Assembly: GCA_028281215.1 (NCBI GenBank)
Contig: JANQKH010000537.1
Coordinates: 1-14,250 of the forward strand
DNA: 14,250 nucleotides
Direction of reading: 5' to 3'
Source of the DNA: Phycisphaeraceae bacterium
GTDB lineage: Bacteria > Planctomycetota > Phycisphaerae > Phycisphaerales > Phycisphaeraceae
Shown: in pieces, positions 1-6,550 of the stretch
How positions within the stretch are numbered: position 1 is the first letter of the stretch
Layout: every line of letters starts with the position of its first letter
Made by a program: the position numbers and the translations under genes
Notes under the pieces: generated by a model
Seen by the model: only the letters and a program-made list of their open reading frames with translations
Told to the model about the DNA's origin: nothing
Database searches by the model: none

Positions 1-690
1 TACGCCCAACAATCCCGGCGCTCCGCAGTCGCGGTACATTTCAATGATCTGCCGCGGATCGGTCAATCCCGTCTGGTGCGACGCCTCGTTCATGCTCGGC
101 ACGTAAATGTCCAGGTGCGGCAGCATCGCATCAAGCGGCTGCATTGATCCGCCCGTACCCGAGGCGTCCATCGCCGTCTTGCAACCCGTACTGCGAATCG
201 CCTCAAACACTTGCGGCAGGTCCGGCTCAATCTTCGGATTCAAACTGTAGTAACCGAAAAGCATGACCTTCGCCCGCGCGAAGAGTTCGAGCCGGTCGAG
301 ATAATCCTGCGCGGTCAGCAGTTTCGGCGCACCCACACAATGAAGGAAACTGCGTTCGCCCGCCGTGTCGACCAACACCACCGTCGTGCTCGTAGCGCCG
401 GTCGGATGCACCAGCATCGGCGAATCATCGACCCCTTCACTGCGATACAGGTTACGAATCACCGGCCCCCAACCGTCATCGCCCAACGCACTGAACACAC
501 CGACGTTCATACCCAGCCGCGCCATGGTGATGCCGGTGTTGGAACAGATGCCCCCGCCGCTAATCTCAATGGGCTCGACATCATGCAGCGCGCCTTCCCC
601 AATCGCGGTGTTTAAATCGATCGGCCGACAGATCAGGTCAAGCACACACGAACCACAGATGATGCAGTCATACGAACGGGAGTCGGACAT
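1..690 (-). CDS. PfkB-family carbohydrate kinase (3' end outside window)
   Basis: Open frame of 230 codons from the ATG at 690 down to base 1, continuing past the edge. The product fits the ribokinase/PfkB superfamily of cytoplasmic sugar and nucleoside kinases, which move the gamma-phosphate of ATP to a hydroxyl of the substrate. Seen: the N-terminal beta-strand block with CGSCVLDL (residues 12-19), the glycine-rich substrate-side signature SGGGICSNTG (44-53), a FSALGDDGWG segment (66-75) typical of the family, and the mid-domain DASGTGG region. The C-terminal signature with the catalytic Asp (usually DTxGAGD) would lie beyond the window, so activity cannot be judged here. Residues that would separate fructokinase, ribokinase and adenosine kinase are not diagnostic by eye, so the substrate is unknown. 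It follows the dehydrogenase gene on the same strand after 88 bp. Confidence 0.88.
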   Translation of the reverse strand, partial: MSDSRSYDCIICGSCVLDLICRPIDLNTAIGEGALHDVEPIEISGGGICSNTGITMARLGMNVGVFSALGDDGWGPVIRNLYRSEGVDDSPMLVHPTGATSTTVVLVDTAGERSFLHCVGAPKLLTAQDYLDRLELFARAKVMLFGYYSLNPKIEPDLPQVFEAIRSTGCKTAMDASGTGGSMQPLDAMLPHLDIYVPSMNEASHQTGLTDPRQIIEMYRDCGAPGLLGV

Positions 691-708
691 GGGTGGAAGG
701 ATACTGGA

Positions 709-725
709 AGACGGGTCGGCCGTCT
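709..725 (-). other. Short inverted repeat between dehydrogenase and kinase genes
   Basis: AGACGG and CCGTCT form a 6-bp stem around a 5-base loop in the 88-bp gap between two same-strand genes. There is no T-run after it on the minus strand, so it is a weak terminator candidate at best. It could be a processing or pausing hairpin, or chance in GC-rich DNA. Confidence 0.2.
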
Positions 726-778
726 CGGACGACAACGGTCGAGCAACCCGTCTCAACTCGCAAGCCCAATCAATGTGC

Positions 779-3292
779 CTACTTCAACGATTCCAGATAC
801 GCCAAGAGGTCCGCTATCTCCTGTCGGCTTAGCGCCTTGTCCATTCCGGCGGGCATGACCGATATCTTGGACGCATCAATGCTCTCAATACTCTGGACTT
901 TCACCGAAAAACTATACGTGCCGTGCTTCGCAATCTTTAGTTCTGATTCCGACTCGCCCACAATCACACCGCTCACTACATTTCCATCGCGTAAACGCAA
1001 CACATAGGGTTCATAACTGCGAGCGAATGACGCGCTTGGAAAAACAATTGATTCGAGCAAATCTCGTCTCGATCTCCTCTTTCCAATTGTCAAAAGGTGC
1101 GGGCCAAGACTCCTGGCATAATCTACAGGCGATTTGGCCGCGCCCGTTACGTGACATGTCACACAGGCGGCCTTCTTGGAAATAAATACAGCTTCTCCTT
1201 TTTTCGAATTGCCTTTAGGCAAAGACTTCTCCAAGTCTAGCAACGCTGCTTTGTCCTTCTCCGACAACGGCGTCCCCGATGATGGTGCAGGGATTTCAAT
1301 TTCAGGATCGTCCGACAATCTCTTGCGGTTACGTGACAACCGGAGCACATGGTTCAAATCATCGTGACCCCGATGAAATTCCATCTGCCGATGTGTGATC
1401 ATTAAATCACGGTCACCACACTCGTAAAGGGCGTACATGATGGCATGACGAAGGAACTCATCGTTCTTAGGATGCTCTAATGCAGCGATCAGTTGCTTGG
1501 TCACCGCCACGCGCGGCTCAGGACCTTCCCGAAGCCTAATTCCACCTTGGTGAATCACGGGGCGAACAACAAGCTCCGCCAACCCTCGCGCCGAAACACG
1601 CCGGACAAAAGGAGAAGGATCGCTGGAAACCAAGCTCGCGAAATTCGAAATGTCGTTAAGGCCTTCTCCCCAATATCGAATCGTGCCCATGCCAACGGCT
1701 CGAGCGATCTCTGGATCTTGCTTAACCTCCTTGGTCCCAAGGATTCTCCACCCCAATGGCTGAATGGCCCGCTGTGTGATAGCCATCAACCGCTTGGGCT
1801 TATCAACCATGTTCGTGAAATCTGATGCCATCAACTCACTTCTCAAGCGATCAGCAATTTCATACTCGGCAGCGTGATCTGGCGACTCGTCCTTGAACAA
1901 AGCCAAAGTCGCCCATGATGACTGAGCCCATCTAAAGTACTGACCAAACAACCGTTCGGCACGATCACGTACTACAAATCGCTCGTCAGAGAAACGTTCT
2001 GCCAATTTAATGCCAACAGTTCTGTCCCATGAAAGTTTCGATCCACGCGGATCGTCGTACTTCTTGCCTCCAATCTTCCGAATCCGATATATCCCCCCTT
2101 TGACATCTGGCTTTGCTACTTGCGACACGGGACACCCAATTCGAAACCACCCGCCCGTATCCACAACCAACAGTGAACCGTCTGCATCCTCCAGCACATC
2201 CGTTGGATGAAAGTCTTTGCTCGTCGAGACCAGAAAGTCTTTAACGTCGCGCAGTTTGTACGTCGACCCATGCCTTTTCGTTTCAACGCGAACAACTTTG
2301 TTGGTATTGAATTGCGTGACAAACAGAACGTTCGGGTCATTTGGCGTGGGATTTGGCCCTGCTGCCGGATTAGGCCCGAAATGTTCACTGCGGTAGCGGC
2401 ACAGCCCCGATACCGCAACATGGCCGAAGTTGTGCACCTCGGTCAACGGCGGGCCGGTGTGGATGAATTCGCCGCCGAGTTTGTCGATGAAGTCGTAGCG
2501 TGGATAGACGCCGCCGTAGACCCAATGGACGAGCACGTCGCCGCGCGGCTTGGCATAAAACAGGTTGCAGGTACCGAGCATGTCGCCCTCTTCGGTGAAG
2601 ACGATTTCGACGGGATTGTCCATCCCGCCGCCGCAGAAAGTCTGCACGTCGGAGCCGTCGAGTTTGCAGGAGAAGATTCTGGCGGCTTTGCCTTTGCTGA
2701 AAATCTTGCCATCCTTGTCTTTGAATTCATGGCCGTGCCGACCCTGGCACCAGTAGAGCCGACCATCGGGGCCGAGGAATGGGCCGTGAATGTCGGCGGC
2801 GTTGCCGGTGTAGCCGAAGTCGCTGACCAGTTTCGTGCGCTGGTCCGCCACATTGTCTCCATCGGTATCCACGAGCTTCCACAGTGCGCCAGAGGAACAC
2901 GTATACACCGCACCGTTGTAAGGCAGCACGCCCTGTGGAAACGTCAGCTTGTCCGCGAAGATGGTCGACTTGTCGAACTTGCCGTCGCCGTCGGTGTCTT
3001 CGAGCATGCGGATGAAGTTGGGCAGTTGCTTTTCGAGTTCAGCGCGCTTGAGGTTTTTGCCGACCGTCTCGGCGACGAACAGACGCCCGCGCTCATCAAA
3101 ACATGCCATCACCGGATGTTTCACTAGGGGCGGGCCGGCGGCGAGTTCGACCGTGTAACCGTCCGGCACTTTCAACGGCGGCGCCTTGAATACTGCATCT
3201 TTGTCGTTCGCGGATGCAACTGATGATGAAAGGATCATCAAGATCATGATCCACATCGGCAGAATTCCCATTCGCTGCATGTGCCACCTCAC
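779..3292 (-). CDS. Secreted PVC-type dehydrogenase with HEAT repeats and C-terminal cytochrome c domain
   Basis: Protein of 837 residues. Residues 1-28 form a signal peptide (hydrophobic IMILMILSS core, then SVASA), so the protein is exported. Residues about 35-405 are a beta-propeller of the Pirellula/Verrucomicrobium membrane-bound dehydrogenase type (TIGR02604-like), with repeated DTDGDGKFD / DTDGDNVAD loops resembling calcium-binding turns. Residues about 420-690 are helical and HEAT-like. The C-terminal domain is the matching haem domain (TIGR02603-like): CVTCH at 710-714 binds haem c, and M813 or M817 in VMPAGM may be the distal ligand. The family is abundant in planctomycetes and is thought to oxidise sugars or alcohols in the periplasm, passing electrons to cytochromes; the substrate is unknown. 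Odd point: base composition changes sharply near position 2340. The start fits the signal peptide; the ATG at 3277 is an alternative. Confidence 0.93.
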   Translation of the reverse strand: MRWHMQRMGILPMWIMILMILSSSVASANDKDAVFKAPPLKVPDGYTVELAAGPPLVKHPVMACFDERGRLFVAETVGKNLKRAELEKQLPNFIRMLEDTDGDGKFDKSTIFADKLTFPQGVLPYNGAVYTCSSGALWKLVDTDGDNVADQRTKLVSDFGYTGNAADIHGPFLGPDGRLYWCQGRHGHEFKDKDGKIFSKGKAARIFSCKLDGSDVQTFCGGGMDNPVEIVFTEEGDMLGTCNLFYAKPRGDVLVHWVYGGVYPRYDFIDKLGGEFIHTGPPLTEVHNFGHVAVSGLCRYRSEHFGPNPAAGPNPTPNDPNVLFVTQFNTNKVVRVETKRHGSTYKLRDVKDFLVSTSKDFHPTDVLEDADGSLLVVDTGGWFRIGCPVSQVAKPDVKGGIYRIRKIGGKKYDDPRGSKLSWDRTVGIKLAERFSDERFVVRDRAERLFGQYFRWAQSSWATLALFKDESPDHAAEYEIADRLRSELMASDFTNMVDKPKRLMAITQRAIQPLGWRILGTKEVKQDPEIARAVGMGTIRYWGEGLNDISNFASLVSSDPSPFVRRVSARGLAELVVRPVIHQGGIRLREGPEPRVAVTKQLIAALEHPKNDEFLRHAIMYALYECGDRDLMITHRQMEFHRGHDDLNHVLRLSRNRKRLSDDPEIEIPAPSSGTPLSEKDKAALLDLEKSLPKGNSKKGEAVFISKKAACVTCHVTGAAKSPVDYARSLGPHLLTIGKRRSRRDLLESIVFPSASFARSYEPYVLRLRDGNVVSGVIVGESESELKIAKHGTYSFSVKVQSIESIDASKISVMPAGMDKALSRQEIADLLAYLESLK

Positions 3293-3321
3293 GCGTCATC
3301 GTAACGTGATGCGTCCTCAAC

Positions 3322-3349
3322 TTGTCAAACACATTTGATTCTTTATGAT
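3322..3349 (+). promoter_or_regulatory. Sigma70-like promoter for the HTH gene
   Basis: TTGTCA at 3322-3327 and TATGAT at 3344-3349 are separated by 16 bp. Each hexamer differs from the consensus at one position. Transcription would start near 3356, giving a leader of about 40 bases before the ATG at 3397. It lies in the divergent gap between the dehydrogenase and the HTH gene, so bound regulators could affect both genes. Confidence 0.55.
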
Positions 3350-3396
3350 CCCTGACCCTCGTGAACACCCACCCGACCGGGGCCTTGGAGCCCACC

Positions 3397-3840
3397 ATGC
3401 CAAACTTAGCCACCGTGATGAAAGATGAGATTCAGCGTCTTGCCCGCAAAGAAATACGCTCGGAGACCGCCGTTCTCAAACGGCAGTCCGCGCAGCATCG
3501 CCGAGATATTGCGGCACTAAAGCGTGAAAACGCCGAGTTGAAGCGGACGGTGGAGTTTCTGAAGAAGCGCGAAGCGAAGCGAATTCCCGCGGCCGATGTG
3601 AAGAAGGTCAAGGATAAGCAGGTACGCTTTTCGCCCAAGTGGCTCAAGACGCATCGCGAAAAGTTGGGGCTGTCCGCAGCCGACTACGCGAAGTTGATTG
3701 ATGTGTCGCCGCTGAGCATTTACAACTGGGAACAGGGCAAGACCACGCCCCGCCGCAAACAGGTTGAAGCGCTGGCATCAGTTCGCACATTGGGCAAACG
3801 TGAAGCGCAGCAGCGACTGGAAGTGATCGAGGCTGGGTGA
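3397..3840 (+). CDS. Coiled-coil plus helix-turn-helix DNA-binding protein
   Basis: Protein of 147 residues and probable transcriptional regulator. Residues about 20-60 are strongly helical, with charged heptads (AALKRENAELKR around 40-50) that predict a coiled coil for dimerisation. Residues 83-125 are an XRE/Cro-like helix-turn-helix: LGLSAADYAKLIDVSPLSIYN followed by WEQGKTTPRR, the usual wing-side signature of this fold. The linker is Lys-rich and may add DNA contact. The ATG at 3397 is chosen because GGAG at 3387-3390 lies 6 bases upstream and MPNLATVMK is a natural N-terminus; a GTG at 3361 would add 12 residues but starts almost at the predicted transcription start. It is divergent from the dehydrogenase gene, so control of that gene or of itself is possible but not shown. 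The target is unknown. Confidence 0.85.
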   Translation: MPNLATVMKDEIQRLARKEIRSETAVLKRQSAQHRRDIAALKRENAELKRTVEFLKKREAKRIPAADVKKVKDKQVRFSPKWLKTHREKLGLSAADYAKLIDVSPLSIYNWEQGKTTPRRKQVEALASVRTLGKREAQQRLEVIEAG

Positions 3841-3926
3841 TGACAGGCCGGCAGGATTCCGGGCGATCCATCAACGGTTGCTCGCCTGGATAAGCCCGCC
3901 ATTGCACACATGCTTGTCAGTTTCTG

Positions 3927-4637
3927 TCAACATTTGATCGTTTTGCGCTTTTTCCCCACGCGTCCCATCTTTTCGACCTTGGCTATGTATTCGGTCGCCA
4001 ACGGGACTTTACAGGCGGTGTCGCCCATGTCGACCTCGACTTTGCCCAGTTTTTTTGCCGCGGATTTCGCCTCTTTGAGCAGTGGTTTGACGTAGGTACC
4101 CACCGCAATGACGAAACCGTTCATGGTGTAGCGGACGTGGTTGGGGGCGGTGTCGATCTCATCGGTGACGCGCTTGAGTAGCGCTTTGACTTCCTTGAGA
4201 TCAAGCTCTTCATCGGGCGTGGTGGCAATGACGCCGACGTACGTATTCCAACCGGCGCAGGCGACACGTTCCCCCTTCGCATCGATCCATTTCAATGCCA
4301 GCGACCTTGCGTGTGGACTCTCGGTTGCCACGCCCGGCACGGCGTATTCGGCAATGATGGTGGAACTGGCAGTCCGGGCCCATTGGTTCAGTTGCGTTTT
4401 GCTCATCTGCGCACCGTCGGCCACCATGCCGGCCAGATACATCGCATCATGGTTGCCTGATTCATAAAGTTCGACAGCCAACGACTGATTGCCTTTGATT
4501 TTCTTCGCGATGACCTTCATGTCAGCGATCTTCACGCCGAACATCGGCCCGGTCACACCGTGCCGCTCAGCCGTGGCGCGGGTTTGCGCCGTGCCCTTCT
4601 TTTTCAGTTCGGCCATCACTTGCTTGAGGGTATTCAT
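3927..4637 (-). CDS. DNA alkylation repair protein, AlkD-like HEAT-repeat family
   Basis: Protein of 236 residues matching the DNA alkylation repair family (PF08713-like), made of stacked HEAT-like helices that wrap DNA. Classical AlkD removes bulky or positively charged N3/N7-alkyl purines without flipping the base. Seen: GPMFGVKIADMKVIAKKIK (30-48), the helix around W86, AGWNTYVGVIA (128-138), HVRYTMNGFVIAVGTYV (167-183) and a basic tail RVGKKRKTIKC. By eye, the Trp and Asp of the classical WWDTVD active-site motif align with A87 and S91, so the classical mechanism may not apply; this sub-branch is common but its activity is unclear. The ATG at 4637 is preferred over the upstream in-frame extension because GGAG lies 7 bases before it and protein similarity begins there. 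It converges on the HTH gene with an 86-bp gap. Confidence 0.85.
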   Translation of the reverse strand: MNTLKQVMAELKKKGTAQTRATAERHGVTGPMFGVKIADMKVIAKKIKGNQSLAVELYESGNHDAMYLAGMVADGAQMSKTQLNQWARTASSTIIAEYAVPGVATESPHARSLALKWIDAKGERVACAGWNTYVGVIATTPDEELDLKEVKALLKRVTDEIDTAPNHVRYTMNGFVIAVGTYVKPLLKEAKSAAKKLGKVEVDMGDTACKVPLATEYIAKVEKMGRVGKKRKTIKC

Positions 4638-4756
4638 ACAGATGCTCCGCGATAATTTGGATTCATGAATGAAATCGAATGGGGTGCGACAAACAATGAT
4701 TGTACCGGTTTGCTCCCGACTTTGCGTTGTTCCAGTTTTGTATTTTGTTTGGATTT

Positions 4757-4765
4757 TGATATAAT
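4757..4765 (+). promoter_or_regulatory. Extended -10 promoter element (TGATATAAT)
   Basis: A perfect extended -10 (TG-N-TATAAT) lies in an AT-rich stretch. The -35 is weak: TTGTAT at 4738-4743 with a 16-bp spacer. A start near 4772 would give mqnE a leader of about 450 bases that includes all the repeats and the GC hairpin. Alternatively it drives an unannotated small RNA across the repeat region. Confidence 0.4.
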
Positions 4766-4886
4766 GCCTCGTTCGCCGCGACTGACTGTCGTGGACCTGT
4801 CTTATTGGAAGCGACTGCTTTGGATGATTGCATTCCTCAATTTGATCCAACACGCACTGATTCATCATGCAAAACAATGACGATGT

Positions 4887-4899
4887 CTGTGCGCGCCGA
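4887..4899 (+). repeat. 13-bp direct repeat, left copy (CTGTGCGCGCCGA)
   Basis: Identical 13-mer to positions 5133-5145. The two copies bracket the CGGACA cluster, 246 bp apart start to start. A third partial copy, TGTGCGCGC, is at 5158-5166. Confidence 0.7.
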
Positions 4900-4912
4900 C
4901 GTTGGCATACCG

Positions 4913-5125
4913 TGTCCGGCGGACATCGTCGGACATGAAACGGACAAGGTCCGGACATGTCCGGACACGAAAACGGACATCGGAATCGTTGTTATTGATC
5001 CAAAATTGAGGATCGGATGTCCGACGGACAGAGGCGGACATCATCGCAAATTGATCCAAGGCCTGTCGCACCAAATAGTTAGGCGCCATTGCGGCATTCA
5101 GGGGGGTGCCCCCTGTGTCCGGACA
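4913..5125. repeat. Helically phased CGGACA repeat cluster with perfect palindrome
   Basis: CGGACA occurs nine times on the plus strand (starting at 4920, 4930, 4941, 4952, 4962, 4974, 5025, 5035, 5120), and its complement TGTCCG four times (4913, 4958, 5018, 5116). The first six forward copies are spaced 10, 11, 11, 10 and 12 bp, about one DNA turn each, so they face the same side of the helix. The span 4949-4966 is a perfect 18-bp palindrome built from two of these units; TGTCCGGACA at 5116-5125 is another palindrome. This architecture suggests an iteron-like array for a cooperative DNA-binding protein. The protein and purpose are not known from the sequence. Confidence 0.75.
5099..5115 (+). 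other. Strong GC stem-loop in mqnE leader
   Basis: CAGGGGG and CCCCCTG form a perfect 7-bp stem around GTG. There is no T-run on either side, so it is not an obvious intrinsic terminator. It directly abuts the last TGTCCGGACA palindrome, so it is part of the same structured region. It may be a REP-like hairpin or a leader RNA structure. Confidence 0.45.
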
Positions 5126-5132
5126 TGCATGC

Positions 5133-5145
5133 CTGTGCGCGCCGA
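5133..5145 (+). repeat. 13-bp direct repeat, right copy (CTGTGCGCGCCGA)
   Basis: Exact copy of positions 4887-4899, on the far side of the CGGACA cluster. The pair could be left from a duplication or insertion event, or be two binding sites. Confidence 0.7.
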
Positions 5146-5224
5146 AATGAGCACGTTTGTGCGCGCTCTGGTACTACTGGCAGCCTGCTTTGCCCCCTGC
5201 CCACTCAACCCTATCATCCCACCG

Positions 5225-6550
5225 ATGAGCAGCGCATTGAATGACATTTCGGAAAAGGTGTACGCCGGTGAACGGCTTTCTGCTGAGGACGGCCTGGCGT
5301 TGTTGCGATCGCGCGATGTTTGGACGATTGGCGCGTTGGCGGATCATGTGCGCCGACGGATGCACGGCGATGTGGCCTACTACAACATCAATCGTCATAT
5401 CAACTACTCCAACATCTGTGCCCTGTCGTGCAAGTTCTGTGCTTTCTATCGCAAGGAAGGTCAGGACGGCGCGTATGAGATGTCGGTCGCGGATGTGGCG
5501 CGGCAGGCGAAGGACGCGGCTGATCACGGTGCGACGGAGGTGCACATCGTGGGCGGGCTGCATCCGCGGTTGCCGTTCAGTTATTACACCGACATGCTGC
5601 AAGCGATTCGCGAAGCGGCGCCGACGATTCATATTAAGGCATTCACCGCGGTCGAGATTGTGCATTTGGCGCGGATCGACAAGCGGCCGCGCGATTTGCA
5701 CAGCGTGTTGACCGACTTGAAAAACGCAGGCTTGGGCTCACTGCCCGGCGGCGGCGCCGAAGTGTTTGACGACCGTGTGCACGACGAAGCGTTCAAAGGC
5801 AAGATCCGCAGCGACAAATGGCTGGAAGTGCACAAGGTCGCGCATGAGATCGGCCTGCGCACCAACGCGACGATCCTTTACGGACACATCGAATCACTCG
5901 AAGACCGCGTGCATCACTTTTGCATGCTTCGCGATGCCCAAGACGAAGCGCTGGAGAGGATGTCGAATGTCGGATTGCGGATTTCGGATTTAGAACGCGG
6001 CAGCTTCACATCATCCAGCAATCCGGCTGAAAACAACGGTGAAGCGAAAGCTGGAAAAACGTTGGAAAAGGAACAATCCGAAATCCGAAATCCGAAGTCT
6101 GAAATTGGATACTTTCAAACCGTCATCCCCCTGCCGTTCATTCCGGATGATTCGGAGTTGGAACACTTGCACGGCCCGACAGGTTTGGATGATTTAAAGA
6201 TGCTGGCGGTGAGCCGGCTGATGCTGGACAACTTCGCGCATGTCAAAGCGTTCTGGATCATGCAGACACTGGAACTTTCGCAGACGGCGTTACAGTTCGG
6301 CGTAGACGACATCGATGGAACAGTCGTATGGTACGACATCACCAAGGTCGGCGGCAGCGATACTCATCAGGAGGTGTCGGTGACAGATTTGCGGCAAGCC
6401 ATTGTGGAGGCTGGGTTTATCCCGGTGGAGCGAGACACGCTGTACCGCCGGGTGAAAAGGGACGGCGCGGCGTGGCGGGTGGCGGATGAAGCGGTCAACT
6501 CGGCGCATTCACAAGGGCAGCCGGACACGCTCACGCCTTCTGCATCGTGA
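5225..6550 (+). CDS. mqnE: Aminofutalosine synthase MqnE (radical SAM), with in-frame repeat insertion
   Basis: Protein of 441 residues. MqnE is the radical SAM enzyme that adds the adenosyl radical to the enolpyruvyl group of the chorismate-derived MqnA product, forming aminofutalosine in the futalosine route to menaquinone. Seen: INYSNICALSCKFCAF, whose C65, C69 and C72 (CX3CX2C) bind the [4Fe-4S] cluster; VHIVGGLHPRLPFSYY; IKAFTAVEI; SLPGGGAEVF; and the C-terminal DNFAHVKAFWIM and FGVDDIDGTVV blocks. Between QDEALER and GYFQTVIPLPF, residues about 246-294 are an extra low-complexity segment absent from the family's usual plan, encoded by an inverted-repeat element. A tail after about residue 416 is also extra. 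ATG 5225 is chosen because family similarity starts there. It has no clear Shine-Dalgarno; an in-frame ATG at 5147 would add an implausible lipoprotein-like leader to a cytoplasmic enzyme. The last 20 bases overlap the convergent TAXI gene. Confidence 0.92.
   Translation: MSSALNDISEKVYAGERLSAEDGLALLRSRDVWTIGALADHVRRRMHGDVAYYNINRHINYSNICALSCKFCAFYRKEGQDGAYEMSVADVARQAKDAADHGATEVHIVGGLHPRLPFSYYTDMLQAIREAAPTIHIKAFTAVEIVHLARIDKRPRDLHSVLTDLKNAGLGSLPGGGAEVFDDRVHDEAFKGKIRSDKWLEVHKVAHEIGLRTNATILYGHIESLEDRVHHFCMLRDAQDEALERMSNVGLRISDLERGSFTSSSNPAENNGEAKAGKTLEKEQSEIRNPKSEIGYFQTVIPLPFIPDDSELEHLHGPTGLDDLKMLAVSRLMLDNFAHVKAFWIMQTLELSQTALQFGVDDIDGTVVWYDITKVGGSDTHQEVSVTDLRQAIVEAGFIPVERDTLYRRVKRDGAAWRVADEAVNSAHSQGQPDTLTPSAS
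5961..6106 (+). repeat. Palindromic repeat element inserted in frame inside mqnE
   Basis: Left arm CGGATTGCGGATTTCGGATT (5971-5990) and right arm at 6075-6094 are inverted repeats matching at 19 of 20 positions, separated by 84 bp. The arms consist of iterated ATTTCGG units. Read in the mqnE frame they give VGLRISDLE and SEIRNPKSEI, peptides typical of repeated elements I associate with planctomycete and verrucomicrobial genomes. Exact element ends and any target duplication cannot be fixed from one copy. It keeps the reading frame open throughout. Confidence 0.7.

Larger units (their letters stand above)
4638..5224. other. 587-bp non-coding region between divergent alkD-like and mqnE genes
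   Basis: No convincing gene is seen. Open frames across it (for example the in-frame extensions of both flanking genes) have no recognisable protein character. It holds an extended -10 promoter element, three copies of TTGATCCAA (4842-4850, 4995-5003, 5051-5059), a phased CGGACA repeat cluster (4913-5125), a 13-bp direct repeat flanking that cluster, and a strong GC hairpin (5099-5115). The part near the alkD-like gene is AT-richer than its surroundings. Confidence 0.7.

Noticed and set aside
2207..3127. Plus-strand open frame of 306 codons
   Set aside because: Antisense to the propeller half of the dehydrogenase gene, which has a signal peptide and family motifs.
4665..4880. Possible 71-residue plus-strand gene
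   Set aside because: It begins without a ribosome site, spans the predicted promoter, and has no recognisable domain.
4638..4958. In-frame N-terminal extension of the AlkD-like gene
   Set aside because: The extra residues show no family similarity, cross the repeat array, and a Shine-Dalgarno fits the ATG at 4637.
5078..5084. GTTAGGC, like the end of an integron attC site
   Set aside because: No matching RYYYAAC partner with inverted-repeat structure is found upstream, and there is no integrase or cassette layout.
4913..5125. CRISPR array
   Set aside because: Repeat units are six bases with 4-6 base gaps and occur in both orientations; no uniform repeat-spacer pattern and no cas genes.
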